Below, piece after piece: positions 35,714 through 44,233 of a stretch of 64,000 nt of DNA; within the stretch, counting starts at the first letter, position 1; each line of letters opens with the position of its first letter. A program made the translations under genes and the position numbers. This DNA comes from Planctomycetota bacterium (GTDB taxonomy: Bacteria; Planctomycetota; UBA1135; GCA-002686595): positions 1 through 64,000 of the forward strand of contig JAQXEK010000019.1 of the NCBI GenBank assembly GCA_029250885.1, in the 5' to 3' direction. Under the pieces are notes generated by a model. That model was not told the origin of the DNA and did not search any database. It saw only the letters and a program-made list of their open reading frames with translations.

Positions 35714-36886
35714 ATGCTTTTTGTCCTTCCCGCCCTCTTGGCGCTGCTCGCGCCCCTCGCCCCCACCGGAGACTTAACCTCCGGTTCGGGTGTGACCGGT
35801 CCACTAGATAGCAATACCGCTCTCTGCCCGCTCGCTGAGAGCTCCCACGGCAAGGTCTCCTGGTTCAAGGGCACCTTGGAAGAGGCCAAAGCCAAGGCGC
35901 TTATCGAGGGCAAGCCCTTGATGCTCAACTTCTACACCGATGTGTGTACGTGGTGTAAGAAGCTTGACCGGGATGCCTTCTCTGACGACGCAGTCTGCGC
36001 GCTCCTACAAGACGCGATCTGCATCTCGATCGACGCGCACACTCCCAGCGGTGCCCTGCTCGCCCAGCGATACCCGACGACTCTACACTACCCAGCGCTG
36101 ATCTTCCTTGATCCGGGCGGCGGCCTGCGGGATCGCATCGTTGGCTATAAGCCTACGTCGCGCATGCAGGAGATTCTTACGCGTATCTTGGCCGACGAGG
36201 ACACCCTTGGCGATCACATGCGCCGCTTCGACGCGGACCCGGTCTCTATCCCCGCCATCGGTGGCCTGGCCATGAAGTTGCTAGAACTCGAAGACGTTAG
36301 GGGACACGATTACTACTTCGCCCTGCTCCAGCAGCTAGACCCGAAGTCCAAGTCCCTGACCATGCGCAGCATTATGATGCAGCGCCTGATTGACACACTC
36401 ATCGAGGACCTAAAGACCGAGGACCTACGTAAGTTCCTGGCCGAAGAGACCCACTCGTCTCTACTCTACAAAGGCTGGCACGAGATCGCAGGAACCGAAC
36501 GCGCCCTGGCCCACATCGCCAAGCGCAAGAAGAAGGCCGAGACCGCGTCCAGGCACATGCAAAACTACCACGAGGCGCACCGCCTTACCTGGAAGTATTG
36601 CCCACCCGAGGACAAGGGCTACATGGGTAACCACATCTCCTGGGAGCTCTACCGAGAATGGGGCACCTTGGACGAGAGCCTGCAGGACTTCGCCATCGAG
36701 ACTGCGCGTGCTGCGGTCGAGGCTATGCCCAACCACCCCGACATCCTGGACACCCTAGCCTGCTGCCTCTTCTCCGCTGGTAAGAACGAAGAGGCCGTAC
36801 AGATCATGCGCCGCTGCATTCAACTGCAGCCCAACGAGCAGATCTGGCTGGAGCGCCTAGAGATGTTCCTCGCCGAAGAGATCTAG
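35714..36886 (+). CDS. secreted thioredoxin-fold protein with TPR-like C-terminus
   Basis: 390-aa exported protein: signal peptide (LFVLPALLALLAPLAP), a thioredoxin_7-like domain with the active-site CTWCKK near residues 77-82, then a helical region ending in TPR-like motifs (HPDILDTLACCLFSAGKNEE, then AVQIMRRCIQLQPNEQ). CxxC with a WC pair suggests a periplasmic disulfide reductase or isomerase. The thioredoxin cis-proline is plausible in the HYPALIFLD segment. Its stop overlaps that of the convergent gene in a CTAG. No dedicated partner gene (DsbD/CcdA) is nearby. Confidence 0.82.
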   Translation: MLFVLPALLALLAPLAPTGDLTSGSGVTGPLDSNTALCPLAESSHGKVSWFKGTLEEAKAKALIEGKPLMLNFYTDVCTWCKKLDRDAFSDDAVCALLQDAICISIDAHTPSGALLAQRYPTTLHYPALIFLDPGGGLRDRIVGYKPTSRMQEILTRILADEDTLGDHMRRFDADPVSIPAIGGLAMKLLELEDVRGHDYYFALLQQLDPKSKSLTMRSIMMQRLIDTLIEDLKTEDLRKFLAEETHSSLLYKGWHEIAGTERALAHIAKRKKKAETASRHMQNYHEAHRLTWKYCPPEDKGYMGNHISWELYREWGTLDESLQDFAIETARAAVEAMPNHPDILDTLACCLFSAGKNEEAVQIMRRCIQLQPNEQIWLERLEMFLAEEI

Positions 36887-37779
36887 GCAAAGGGGCCAGC
36901 TGGCCCATCGTCCACAAGGGGCTCGGACACATTGGAGGTCGCGCGCTCGGGAGTCTCCGCAGCCGGCGTACCCTGTGGAGCCTTGGATTCGGGCACAGCC
37001 TCATCGGGACGCTCGAATGGCGTCAGCTCGCCGGGCTGTTCTTGAGTGAGCAGCTTGCGACCGAGGAACTGCAGGTGCGCTAGCTTCGTGTAGGGAATGC
37101 CCGTCGCGCTGGAGAGGTCCAACACGTTAGCTTCAAGCAGTGCGCCGAGGGACTCGACGCCCGCCTTGGCGAGCTTACCAGCGAGCTCCTCGGAGAGTCC
37201 CTTGAGCCCCGCATGGGCCAGTCCCGAGCTGGGCGGACTCGCGGGCTGGGCCGCGCGGCCGTCCAGGCGATTCCAGAGGTCGAGTACAGCCTTCACCACG
37301 GGGGCATTGGCGCCCTCGGCTTGGAAGGCGGGTGTCTCTTCGGGTAGCTCCGGGGCCGGCAGGGGCTCGATGCCAAGTCGTGCCGCAGACTCGGGGCCGC
37401 CCTTCGAGAGGGCCGGGAAGGGCGTGAGCACCTCGGGTGCCGAGGTCTCTGGGCCAGGGGTGAACTCCTCGATGTCGGGGCCCGGGCTGACCTCTTCGAT
37501 CGAGTCGTAAGTGGACTCGGCAGGACTAGACTCCGAATGGCTCGGTGAGTCGAGGTTCTGGGATGCAAGGCCTGGCAGCTCCCCCAAGCGATCGGCGAGT
37601 AGCACAGCCTCGCGCCCAAAGCGCTTCGCGATGCGCTCATTGCCCTCAAACAGCTGGGCGATGGACGCCGGCGGCAGAGCCACGACTTCGGAGAGTTCGA
37701 AGCAGCCAAGCTCACGCAGCCCCGCGAGTGTCGCGGGTCCGTCGCCGTGGAGATTGCACAGGAGGGCTAGGGAATCCAT
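36883..37779 (-). CDS. two-ended helix-hairpin-helix-like protein
   Basis: 298-aa protein encoded directly after ParA (5-bp gap). Start ATG at 37777-37779 (MDSLALLCNLHGDG); the longer frame is antisense to parA's end. The N-terminal part (LHGDGPATLAGLRELGC, then VVALPPASIAQLF) and the C-terminal part (LAGKLAKAGVESLGALLEAN, then GIPYTKLAHLQFLGRKLL) both resemble helix-hairpin-helix DNA-binding or DUF4332-like units. They are joined by about 150 residues of Pro/Glu/Ser-rich linker. It may act in DNA binding linked to ParA. Family assignment is tentative. Confidence 0.7.
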   Translation of the reverse strand: MDSLALLCNLHGDGPATLAGLRELGCFELSEVVALPPASIAQLFEGNERIAKRFGREAVLLADRLGELPGLASQNLDSPSHSESSPAESTYDSIEEVSPGPDIEEFTPGPETSAPEVLTPFPALSKGGPESAARLGIEPLPAPELPEETPAFQAEGANAPVVKAVLDLWNRLDGRAAQPASPPSSGLAHAGLKGLSEELAGKLAKAGVESLGALLEANVLDLSSATGIPYTKLAHLQFLGRKLLTQEQPGELTPFERPDEAVPESKAPQGTPAAETPERATSNVSEPLVDDGPAGPFA

Positions 37780-37784
37780 GGTCG

Positions 37785-38561
37785 TTAAAAGTCCGAGTAG
37801 GTGCTGACGGAGCGCCCTTGGCGCACCTCCGTGGCGAGGGCGGCGAAGTCCGTAGAAGCCCTGGCCCGGGGGCTGTGCCATTGCAATGGCGCGCCAGACG
37901 CCACGGCCTCGCGCAGCTTGACGCTGGAGCGGATCGCGGTGTCGTACATCGTCTCACCGAAGCGAGAGTGCATGCCGACGAGCACCTCCCGGGCGAAGCG
38001 CGTGCGGGCGTCAAACATGGTCGCGAGCACGCGAATCGGAGTCGCCCTGCCCTCGCGCTGGATGATCTCCTCGAAGAGCCCGTGGGCGCGCAGTGCGCCC
38101 TGAAGAGCGAAGGCGCCGGTCTCGACGATCAACAATACCGTGGTCGCCGCGCGCACGGCATTCGCTGTCAGGATGCCGTCCGCACGGGGTGGGCAGTCCA
38201 CCACCACGTAGTCGAACTCGGCTTGAAGAGGAGTCAGCGCGGCGGTGAGAGCGCGCTCAGTGCCTAGGGCGACCGTGGCCTCTTCCTCGAACTCGCCCAG
38301 CCCAAGGGTGGCCGGCAAGAGGGAAAGGCCTGGACGCAGCTCGCGCAGAACGGACAGGGCCGGAACCCTGCCGCGCATCACGTCAACCAGGGACGGCGCT
38401 CGGCCTACAAAACACCCCAGGCCAAGAGTAGCGTGGGCCTGGGGATCAAGGTCCACTAAGAGGGTCCGCTCGCCGGCGGCGTGGAGCGCCGCGGCAAGGT
38501 GGATCGCGGTAGTGGTCTTGCCACAGCCGCCCTTTTGATTGGCCAGGGTGAGGATCTGCAT
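37785..38561 (-). CDS. ParA-family ATPase
   Basis: 258-aa Walker-type ATPase of the ParA/Soj group involved in DNA or cargo segregation. The deviant Walker A reads NQKGGCGKTTTAIHLAAAL near residues 8-26, followed by LLVDLDPQAHATLGLG (Walker A') and DYVVVDCPPRADGI (Walker B). No ParB gene adjoins; instead a helix-hairpin-helix protein follows in the same operon and may supply DNA or cargo binding. The chromosomal context (no rep or plasmid genes) argues against a plasmid partition locus. Confidence 0.92.
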   Translation of the reverse strand: MQILTLANQKGGCGKTTTAIHLAAALHAAGERTLLVDLDPQAHATLGLGCFVGRAPSLVDVMRGRVPALSVLRELRPGLSLLPATLGLGEFEEEATVALGTERALTAALTPLQAEFDYVVVDCPPRADGILTANAVRAATTVLLIVETGAFALQGALRAHGLFEEIIQREGRATPIRVLATMFDARTRFAREVLVGMHSRFGETMYDTAIRSSVKLREAVASGAPLQWHSPRARASTDFAALATEVRQGRSVSTYSDF

Positions 38562-38662
38562 TGGGATGCGCCCTAAAGAGAAGGGCTATCGATTCCGTTA
38601 TGGCCAATCCCCGGCCGCGGTTCAACCGCTATTTCTTAACGGCCTTGGCAATGGGCCGCAGC

Positions 38663-39550
38663 CTAGCGCAATGCCGAGCGCGCCCGGGAATAGAAGGGGC
38701 GCTGGGTGCGAGCGTAGTCGATGGGTGCCCACTGAGCGACGCCCTCGATGGCGTGGGCGGCCGGAGAGCTCGGATCCATCAAGGTGATTGGCTCGCGGCG
38801 GGCGATCGAACGCGAGACGCCGGGGTCGGCGGGCACCCAGCCAATGTACTGGGGAGCGTGGCCGAGGAAGCGCTGGGATGCGCCCCGGAAGCGCTCCCAG
38901 GCGTTGCTGGCTTCCACCTCGGAGGCGCAGCGGTTGAGCACCAGGCCGACCCGGATGTCGGGGTTGACCATGTTCGCGCGCTTGTAAAGAGCGTATCCGT
39001 CCGAGAGTGCGGTGACCTCGGGGTTGGTCACGAGCAGCAGCGTGCTTGTGGCGGCCAGATGGGCCACGGTGGCGTACCCCATACCCGCGCCGTGGTCGAT
39101 AATGACCAGGTCGAAATCGTCCTCTAGGGGGTTTAAAGCGCGAAAAAGGCGGTCCAGTTGGCGGCGGGTCGGGTTGACCAAGGCGTGGCGACCGACGCCT
39201 CCTGAGAGCAGCTTCATGCCGCAGGGGCCGTCCGCAAGAGCCTCTTTGGCGGGGATCTCTCCCTGCATCACATGGCCCAGATCGTACTTCGGCGCAACGC
39301 CCAGTAGGAGGTGCGCGTTAGCCATCCCCGCATCGAAGTCCACCAGTAGAACCCGCATTCCTTCACGGGCCTTCATGTACGCCATGTTCGTGGCGACGAT
39401 GCTCTTTCCGGTACCGCCCTTGCCACTTGCGATGCAAATCACACGGGCTGCTTTGCGGGGCTCCTTCGTCAGCTCTTGCTCGGAAGGATACTTGTGGCGG
39501 ATGAGCCGGAGACGTTCAAGTTCGCCTCGGATGGATTGGATGACAGACAC
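38663..39550 (-). CDS. MinD/FlhG-like ATPase
   Basis: 295-aa SIMIBI ATPase. Deviant Walker A: ASGKGGTGKSIVATNMAYM near residues 41-59; switch VLLVDFDAGMANAHLLLG, and Walker B DLVIIDHGAGMG. The N-terminal arm (residues 1-35, basic and helical) is like FlhG/FleN rather than MinD, and no C-terminal amphipathic membrane helix of the MinD type is evident. No flagellar genes are in the window, so the cargo may be another polar structure. It lies about 100 bp upstream of parA on the same strand. Confidence 0.85.
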   Translation of the reverse strand: MSVIQSIRGELERLRLIRHKYPSEQELTKEPRKAARVICIASGKGGTGKSIVATNMAYMKAREGMRVLLVDFDAGMANAHLLLGVAPKYDLGHVMQGEIPAKEALADGPCGMKLLSGGVGRHALVNPTRRQLDRLFRALNPLEDDFDLVIIDHGAGMGYATVAHLAATSTLLLVTNPEVTALSDGYALYKRANMVNPDIRVGLVLNRCASEVEASNAWERFRGASQRFLGHAPQYIGWVPADPGVSRSIARREPITLMDPSSPAAHAIEGVAQWAPIDYARTQRPFYSRARSALR

Positions 39551-39656
39551 GGAGAAACACCTTTTCCTAGGGAGTCGCTTTCGTCAATAGGCCAGTGCGA
39601 AAACCACAGATCTACCTAAAATTTCTACGCCCAAACCGGGCTCCGCGTCCCTTCAC

Positions 39657-41114
39657 TTAGTAGAGGCTAGAAACCTCGCCGATGTGGTGGAGCTTCATTA
39701 CGTTGGTGGTTCGGGCAATTCCTGGGGGCACGCCGGCGACCATGACAACCTGCTCGCCTAGGGAGCAGATGCCGCGATCCACAAGGACCCGGGAGCCGTC
39801 CGTAAGCATCGTCTCGAGATTGTCTCGGCGCTCGAACAGCACCGGCCGTACGTGGCCCATGACGGACATCGCCTGGAAGGTCCGGCGGTGAGGAGTCAGG
39901 GCGATCACCTCGGCCTTGGGACGGAACCGCGAGACCTGGCGCGCGGTGGTGCCAGTCTCGGTAAAGCAAATGATGCGCTTAATCTCCAAGGCCTTGGCGG
40001 CCTGGACGGCGGCCAAGGCAGTCCCGTTCGAGAAGCTGGGCTCGGCGTGGCGGAAGGCCACCCGCGTCGCTCGGGCGTAGCGCGCGCTGTCCTCCATGGC
40101 CAGGGCGATCTCCTGCATCGCCAGCACCGCGCGCACGGGGTAGGCTCCCACCGCAGTCTCCGCGGAAAGCATCACAGCATCGGTACCATCGAGCACGGCG
40201 TTAGAAACGTCCGCGACCTCCGCCCGGGTTGGCCGGGCGGCGGACACCATGGACTCCAGCATCTCTGTAGCCGTGATCGTAAACTTGCCGGCCATCAGGG
40301 CCTGGTCGATCAGGTCCTTCTGAATCAGAGGGAGCTTCTCAAGGGGCGCCTCGACGCCCAAATCGCCCCTTGCGACCATGATACCGTCGGTCTCCTCCAA
40401 AATTTCGGCCAGGTTGACCAGGGCGGCCGAGCGCTCGATCTTGGCGACAATCAGGGGCTGGGGCGCCATCTTGCGCACGGCCCGCAGGTCCGCCGCGGTG
40501 CCCACGAAGCTGACTCCGATCATGTCCACTTCCATCTCCCGGGCCAGGGCAATGTCGGCCACATCCTTGGGCGTGGGCAGCCGAATAGCCAGCTCCGTAT
40601 CGGGCAGGTGCACGCCCTTGCGGTCGCCGATCCAACCGCCGCGGATCACCCGCGCCGTGGCCTCGCCCCCCACCACCTTCTCTACTTTAAGCTCGCACTG
40701 ACCGTCCGCCAGAAACACCTTGTGCCCCTCACAGATGGCACTGGAGAAGCCTGGAAAGTTCAGGAGCGCCTGGCCCTCCTTGGACTCGCCGTCGCCCTCC
40801 ACCAGCACCAACTTCTCGTTGACCTTGAGCTCGCGCTTGCCCCCAGCGAATGTACCCAGGCGCAACTTCGGCCCCTGGATGTCCGCGAGTATGCCGATGC
40901 CCACGCCGCGCTCGAGGGCGACGGCTCGAATGTTGTCCACGCGCCGCCGATGCTCGTCCGGCAGGCCATGGCTGAAGTTGATGCGCGCTGTGCGCATCCC
41001 TGCGTCGATCAGCTCGCCGACACAGTTCTCGGATGCGGGTCCGATGGTCGCGACGATTTTAGTCCGGGCGAGACGCCCTTCGGCACTGGTGTGCTCAAGA
41101 TGAGAGAGGTCCAT
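39657..41114 (-). CDS. pyk: pyruvate kinase
   Basis: Glycolytic enzyme converting phosphoenolpyruvate and ADP to pyruvate and ATP. Blocks are the N-terminal KIVATIGPASEN near residues 18-29, INFSHG near 45-50, the catalytic Lys/Glu segment IVAKIERSAALVNL, the Mg2+-binding MVARGDLGVE near 246-255, and the TATEMLESM plus MLSAETAVGAYP signatures. The C-terminal domain is complete to residue 485, a normal length. Together with gpmI it shows housekeeping glycolysis here. The antisense 439-aa frame is a shadow. Confidence 0.96.
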   Translation of the reverse strand: MDLSHLEHTSAEGRLARTKIVATIGPASENCVGELIDAGMRTARINFSHGLPDEHRRRVDNIRAVALERGVGIGILADIQGPKLRLGTFAGGKRELKVNEKLVLVEGDGESKEGQALLNFPGFSSAICEGHKVFLADGQCELKVEKVVGGEATARVIRGGWIGDRKGVHLPDTELAIRLPTPKDVADIALAREMEVDMIGVSFVGTAADLRAVRKMAPQPLIVAKIERSAALVNLAEILEETDGIMVARGDLGVEAPLEKLPLIQKDLIDQALMAGKFTITATEMLESMVSAARPTRAEVADVSNAVLDGTDAVMLSAETAVGAYPVRAVLAMQEIALAMEDSARYARATRVAFRHAEPSFSNGTALAAVQAAKALEIKRIICFTETGTTARQVSRFRPKAEVIALTPHRRTFQAMSVMGHVRPVLFERRDNLETMLTDGSRVLVDRGICSLGEQVVMVAGVPPGIARTTNVMKLHHIGEVSSLY

Positions 41115-41144
41115 GGGCTCGTTGTATCACACGGCCAGCAGTAT

Positions 41145-43643
41145 TCATCCCTCGTCTTGGCTTGGCGCTAAAGGTCCGCTAGTAAAGACCCACATTCCCA
41201 ATACATAGATAGCCACCGAGATCAAAGAGACAGCCCGGAAGCCGGACTCCATTGCGATCACAATGCACAGGATCGAAGCCACGACGCTGGCGCCGCCGTT
41301 GACGCCCAGGGCCCATGGGACGAGGCGTGGCTCAAGCCTCTTTAGGCGTGCCAATCCTAGGGGGAAGGGCATCCCCATGAGGAAGTTCATCGGGGCGAGT
41401 AACACCATCACAATGACCACGCGCGCCGGCAGTGGCAGGGAGAGGGCGCCGTCCAAGGCGACCTCGAGGATCACGGCCAGGGCTAGAATCACGACGCCCA
41501 GAAGGGGGACGATCTTGCGCAGGGCGGAGGCCTCGCTGCCGGTGAAGCGACCCGCGAACAGGCTGCCCAGCCCCGCGAAGAGCAGGAACGAGCACAGGGT
41601 CACCGTCAGGGAATAGGTCGGGTGTCCGAGGAACAGAACGAGCCGTTGGATCGTGCTGATCTCCAGGAACATGAAGCCCGCGCCGAGTCCGAGGAAGTAG
41701 ATCAGGTGGCGGCCGGCGTTCGGCGCCTTGAGCCCCTCGCGACGCAGCAGCAGAAGCGGCAGGACGACCATCAAGGCGACCAAGACCGAGGTCTGGATCA
41801 GCAGGGTCGCCAGGATCTTTAGGCCGATGGGGCCGCCGGTGTGCTCAAGCCACTCGGCCTCCTCGGGCGCGTCGCTAAACAGAGCGCTCCAGTGGTGAAA
41901 GTTGAAGAAGAACGGGGAGTCATCCCCCACTGGGCTGATGTCCCACTGGCCATCCTGGTAGGCGCTATAGAAGGCGGTCTCGGTACCAGACTCGATCGCC
42001 GTCCCCAGGTCGTTATAGGCGGCTCGGGCGATGGTCAGCTGCTCGGCGGTCTTCTCGGGAATCCCGGTGTTGTCCCACTGGTCGCGGCCGGCCAAGTAAA
42101 TGGAGTAGTGGTCTTCCCAATTGGCATCCGCCAGGGCGTAGTAGTCGAGCACCGCGTCCGTAAACGGCTCCATGCTGAAGACGCACGCGGAGAAGCGCAC
42201 GACCAGCTCCGGGTCCTTCGGGTGCTGGGCCTCGTGGGAGATCACAATAGCGTGCTTAGACGGCTCGGTGATGCCGCGGGACCGCAGCTCTTCCAGGCCA
42301 ATGCCGATCAAGCGCAGCATCTCCCGGGGCGGCTGGTAAGCCAGGCGGATGAAGCTCAGGGTGCCGGTAGGCGTGAGGTGATCGAAGTACTCGCCGAGGG
42401 CCTCGTCCGTGTAGAGGTACGACTCGCTCAGCACATAGGCGCCCGAGTTGCCCGCGGTGTAGGTGTCCGTACCCGAGAGCTGGATGTGATCGAACTTGCG
42501 GTCGAGGCGGCGCAGCGTGCTGCGGCCCTCGCCAACGCGGACCTCGACGCCCTCGCGGTGGTAGATGTCGTTGTTGAACTCCGCAAAATCGGTGCCGACG
42601 ATCTGCACGGTCTCGGGGTTGATCTCGATGCCCAGGATGCTGTTGACGCCCTGGTCCAAGGCGTAGCGCAGGTCGATGCCCCCGCCGATGCCGATGGCCA
42701 GCACGTCCATCTCCGAGCGCCTGTCCTCCTGTCCGTTGGGTCCTGCCTTCTGGTGCGGCAGGTAGCCCACGGTATTAAGCGCGACGGGCGGGACGCTCTT
42801 CCAGCTCTCATCGCTGTGCATCACGGTGATCGCGTCGCCATCCTGGTAGATGTCGATCATGCCCGCGGGCATCTTGACCATGGACAGGCGGCAGAGGGAA
42901 CTCCAGCGCGTCTCCAGGGGCTCGGCACCGGGCACCATGGCGATGTGGTCGGGCTCGGCCTTGTTCGAGGCTACGCCGACCTGGAGGAAGCTGGGCGCGA
43001 CAAAGAACAGCGCGATGCAAGCCATCAAGGTCCCGAGGGCTGCCATGCGCGGCTTGGCCAGGTTAGACGCGGTCTCGCCGGGGTTTGAACGCAGAAATGC
43101 CAAGGCTGCCAAGGGGCCGGTGGCCGCACAGGCAACGAGCAAGCGCTCGGCACCCAAGGGCGCAACCGCCATAATGAAGATCCACGCGCCAAGAGCGCTC
43201 CCCACCAGGTTGACCATGTACAGCTTGTGCACCTCCTTCGCCACCGAGAGCACAATCACCACCACGAGCCCGGAGAAGACGTAGGGAATCAGTAGGTAGC
43301 TATAGAACAGCCCTAGCGTGAAGAAGTGGCCTTCGTTGGTGAGGTCCGATGCGTGCTCGGCCGTGGAGTCAAGAATCAAGTAGCCGACAATCGCCGACAC
43401 GGCGAAGAGCACCCCGCACCAAGCCAGGCGCCCGCGGGTGTCGCCCTCCAGCAACTTCGGCTTGACCGTCACAATGCTGCCCGCAACCGCGAACCCAAGC
43501 AGGGTCATCGTCACAACCATGTAGGAGTGGTGATGCCACATCTGCACGGACAGGATGCGGGTCAAGAGGACCTGCAGAGCCAAGACTGCGGCGGAGATCA
43601 GGAAGAGTCCGACGCCAAGGCGTGGGGCGGTGTTGGTGGTCAT
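41145..43643 (-). CDS. spermidine-synthase-like multi-pass membrane protein
   Basis: 832-aa protein combining membrane bundles with a soluble spermidine-synthase-like domain. N-terminal transmembrane segments occupy about residues 10-230. A Rossmann methyltransferase-like fold follows with VLAIGIGGGIDLRYALDQG near residues 314-332 and ILGIEINPETV; the nearby SGTDTYTAGNSGAYVLSE block corresponds to the active-site region. More transmembrane segments cover 620-825. This architecture is known for putative aminopropyltransferase or SAM-dependent transporters of unclear reaction. A selenoprotein gene lies 37 bp upstream on the same strand. Confidence 0.82.
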   Translation of the reverse strand: MTTNTAPRLGVGLFLISAAVLALQVLLTRILSVQMWHHHSYMVVTMTLLGFAVAGSIVTVKPKLLEGDTRGRLAWCGVLFAVSAIVGYLILDSTAEHASDLTNEGHFFTLGLFYSYLLIPYVFSGLVVVIVLSVAKEVHKLYMVNLVGSALGAWIFIMAVAPLGAERLLVACAATGPLAALAFLRSNPGETASNLAKPRMAALGTLMACIALFFVAPSFLQVGVASNKAEPDHIAMVPGAEPLETRWSSLCRLSMVKMPAGMIDIYQDGDAITVMHSDESWKSVPPVALNTVGYLPHQKAGPNGQEDRRSEMDVLAIGIGGGIDLRYALDQGVNSILGIEINPETVQIVGTDFAEFNNDIYHREGVEVRVGEGRSTLRRLDRKFDHIQLSGTDTYTAGNSGAYVLSESYLYTDEALGEYFDHLTPTGTLSFIRLAYQPPREMLRLIGIGLEELRSRGITEPSKHAIVISHEAQHPKDPELVVRFSACVFSMEPFTDAVLDYYALADANWEDHYSIYLAGRDQWDNTGIPEKTAEQLTIARAAYNDLGTAIESGTETAFYSAYQDGQWDISPVGDDSPFFFNFHHWSALFSDAPEEAEWLEHTGGPIGLKILATLLIQTSVLVALMVVLPLLLLRREGLKAPNAGRHLIYFLGLGAGFMFLEISTIQRLVLFLGHPTYSLTVTLCSFLLFAGLGSLFAGRFTGSEASALRKIVPLLGVVILALAVILEVALDGALSLPLPARVVIVMVLLAPMNFLMGMPFPLGLARLKRLEPRLVPWALGVNGGASVVASILCIVIAMESGFRAVSLISVAIYVLGMWVFTSGPLAPSQDEG

Positions 43644-43680
43644 GGATGGAGGGGCTTCAGAGACGGGCGGGACCTTCAGG

Positions 43681-43902
43681 CTATCCCAAGCAGAGGAGCG
43701 GAACCTCTTGGTACTGAGGGAATCGTCCCGTAGCCAGCTTGGAATAGATTAAGTTGTTGCCAAGGGTGACCTCAAAAGCGCCCCCGGAGCCCTTGACGAG
43801 CTCTACTTCGGCGCCGGAGAAGGCTTCCTGGAGTTCAGCGGCCAGACCGGACGCTTGGGGTAGGTAGTTTCAGGCTGTGCAGTACTCGATAAGGAATTTC
43901 AT
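43681..43902 (-). CDS. SelW-like Rdx-family selenoprotein (UGA = selenocysteine)
   Basis: Predicted 73-residue redox protein with selenocysteine. From ATG (43900-43902) the frame reads MKFLIEYCTA-U-NYLP, with UGA as codon 11 (43870-43872), and continues to TAG at 43681-43683. Sequence after the UGA fits the Rdx/SelW family: ASGLAAELQEAF, VELVKGSGGAFEVTL, LIYSK and GRFPQYQE. The CxxU site matches the SelW active site, where Sec or Cys occupies the second position. A SECIS-like hairpin begins 15 nt after the UGA. Standard ORF calling would miss it. It lies 37 bp upstream of the membrane spermidine-synthase-like gene on the same strand. Function is probably thiol/selenol redox. Confidence 0.88.
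43837..43855 (-). promoter_or_regulatory. putative bacterial SECIS element of the SelW-like gene
   Basis: In the minus-strand RNA the hairpin is AGCG-U-CC-[GGUCU]-GG-C-CGCU: a six-pair stem split by one mismatch, with a 5-nt loop starting 22 nt after the UGA. Bacterial SECIS elements sit immediately downstream of UGA with a G near the start of a small loop, and GGUCU is also the core of the E. coli fdhF loop. Confidence 0.75.
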
Positions 43903-44233
43903 GGCATCTTTGCTGGGGCTGGGGCGCTTCGGTCCCTCGAAGAGGGAGGGTCACTAAGAAAGTGGGAACTGAGGGTAGTCTGCCATTCCAGCGCCCTCTG
44001 GGCCCCAAGAATGCGGTTTCCGAGGAGAAGAATGAGGGTTTGGCAGGAAGAGATTTTGGTGTCCCGGGAACCTGAAAGGATGCTTTACTCTACATGTACG
44101 CCCTACAGCGGACACGAACGGAACGTTGCTGCATATTGATGAGTCAAAGCGCTCCGCACGACAAGCCCGACAGTGCTTAGATTCGCTAGTGCACCCGTAT
44201 CTCACAAACACCATCCCCCCCAGTTCTTCTTCT
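43903..44233. other. 331-bp divergent intergenic region
   Basis: Separates the minus-strand selenoprotein gene and the plus-strand M36-like protease. No coding frame with credible codon use was found. A small hairpin TCCCTC-GAA-GAGGGA lies at 43933-43947. The 40 bp before the protease start is pyrimidine-rich without a Shine-Dalgarno. Promoters for both genes must lie here, but no clear boxes were seen. Confidence 0.5.

Noticed and set aside
39852-41171. 439-aa plus-strand frame antisense to pyk
   Set aside because: Shadow of pyruvate kinase, with His/Gln/Leu-rich sequence typical of antisense GC-rich frames.
41841-43088. 415-aa plus-strand frame antisense to the spermidine-synthase-like gene
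   Set aside because: Val/Ala/Gly-rich shadow of a well-supported minus-strand gene.
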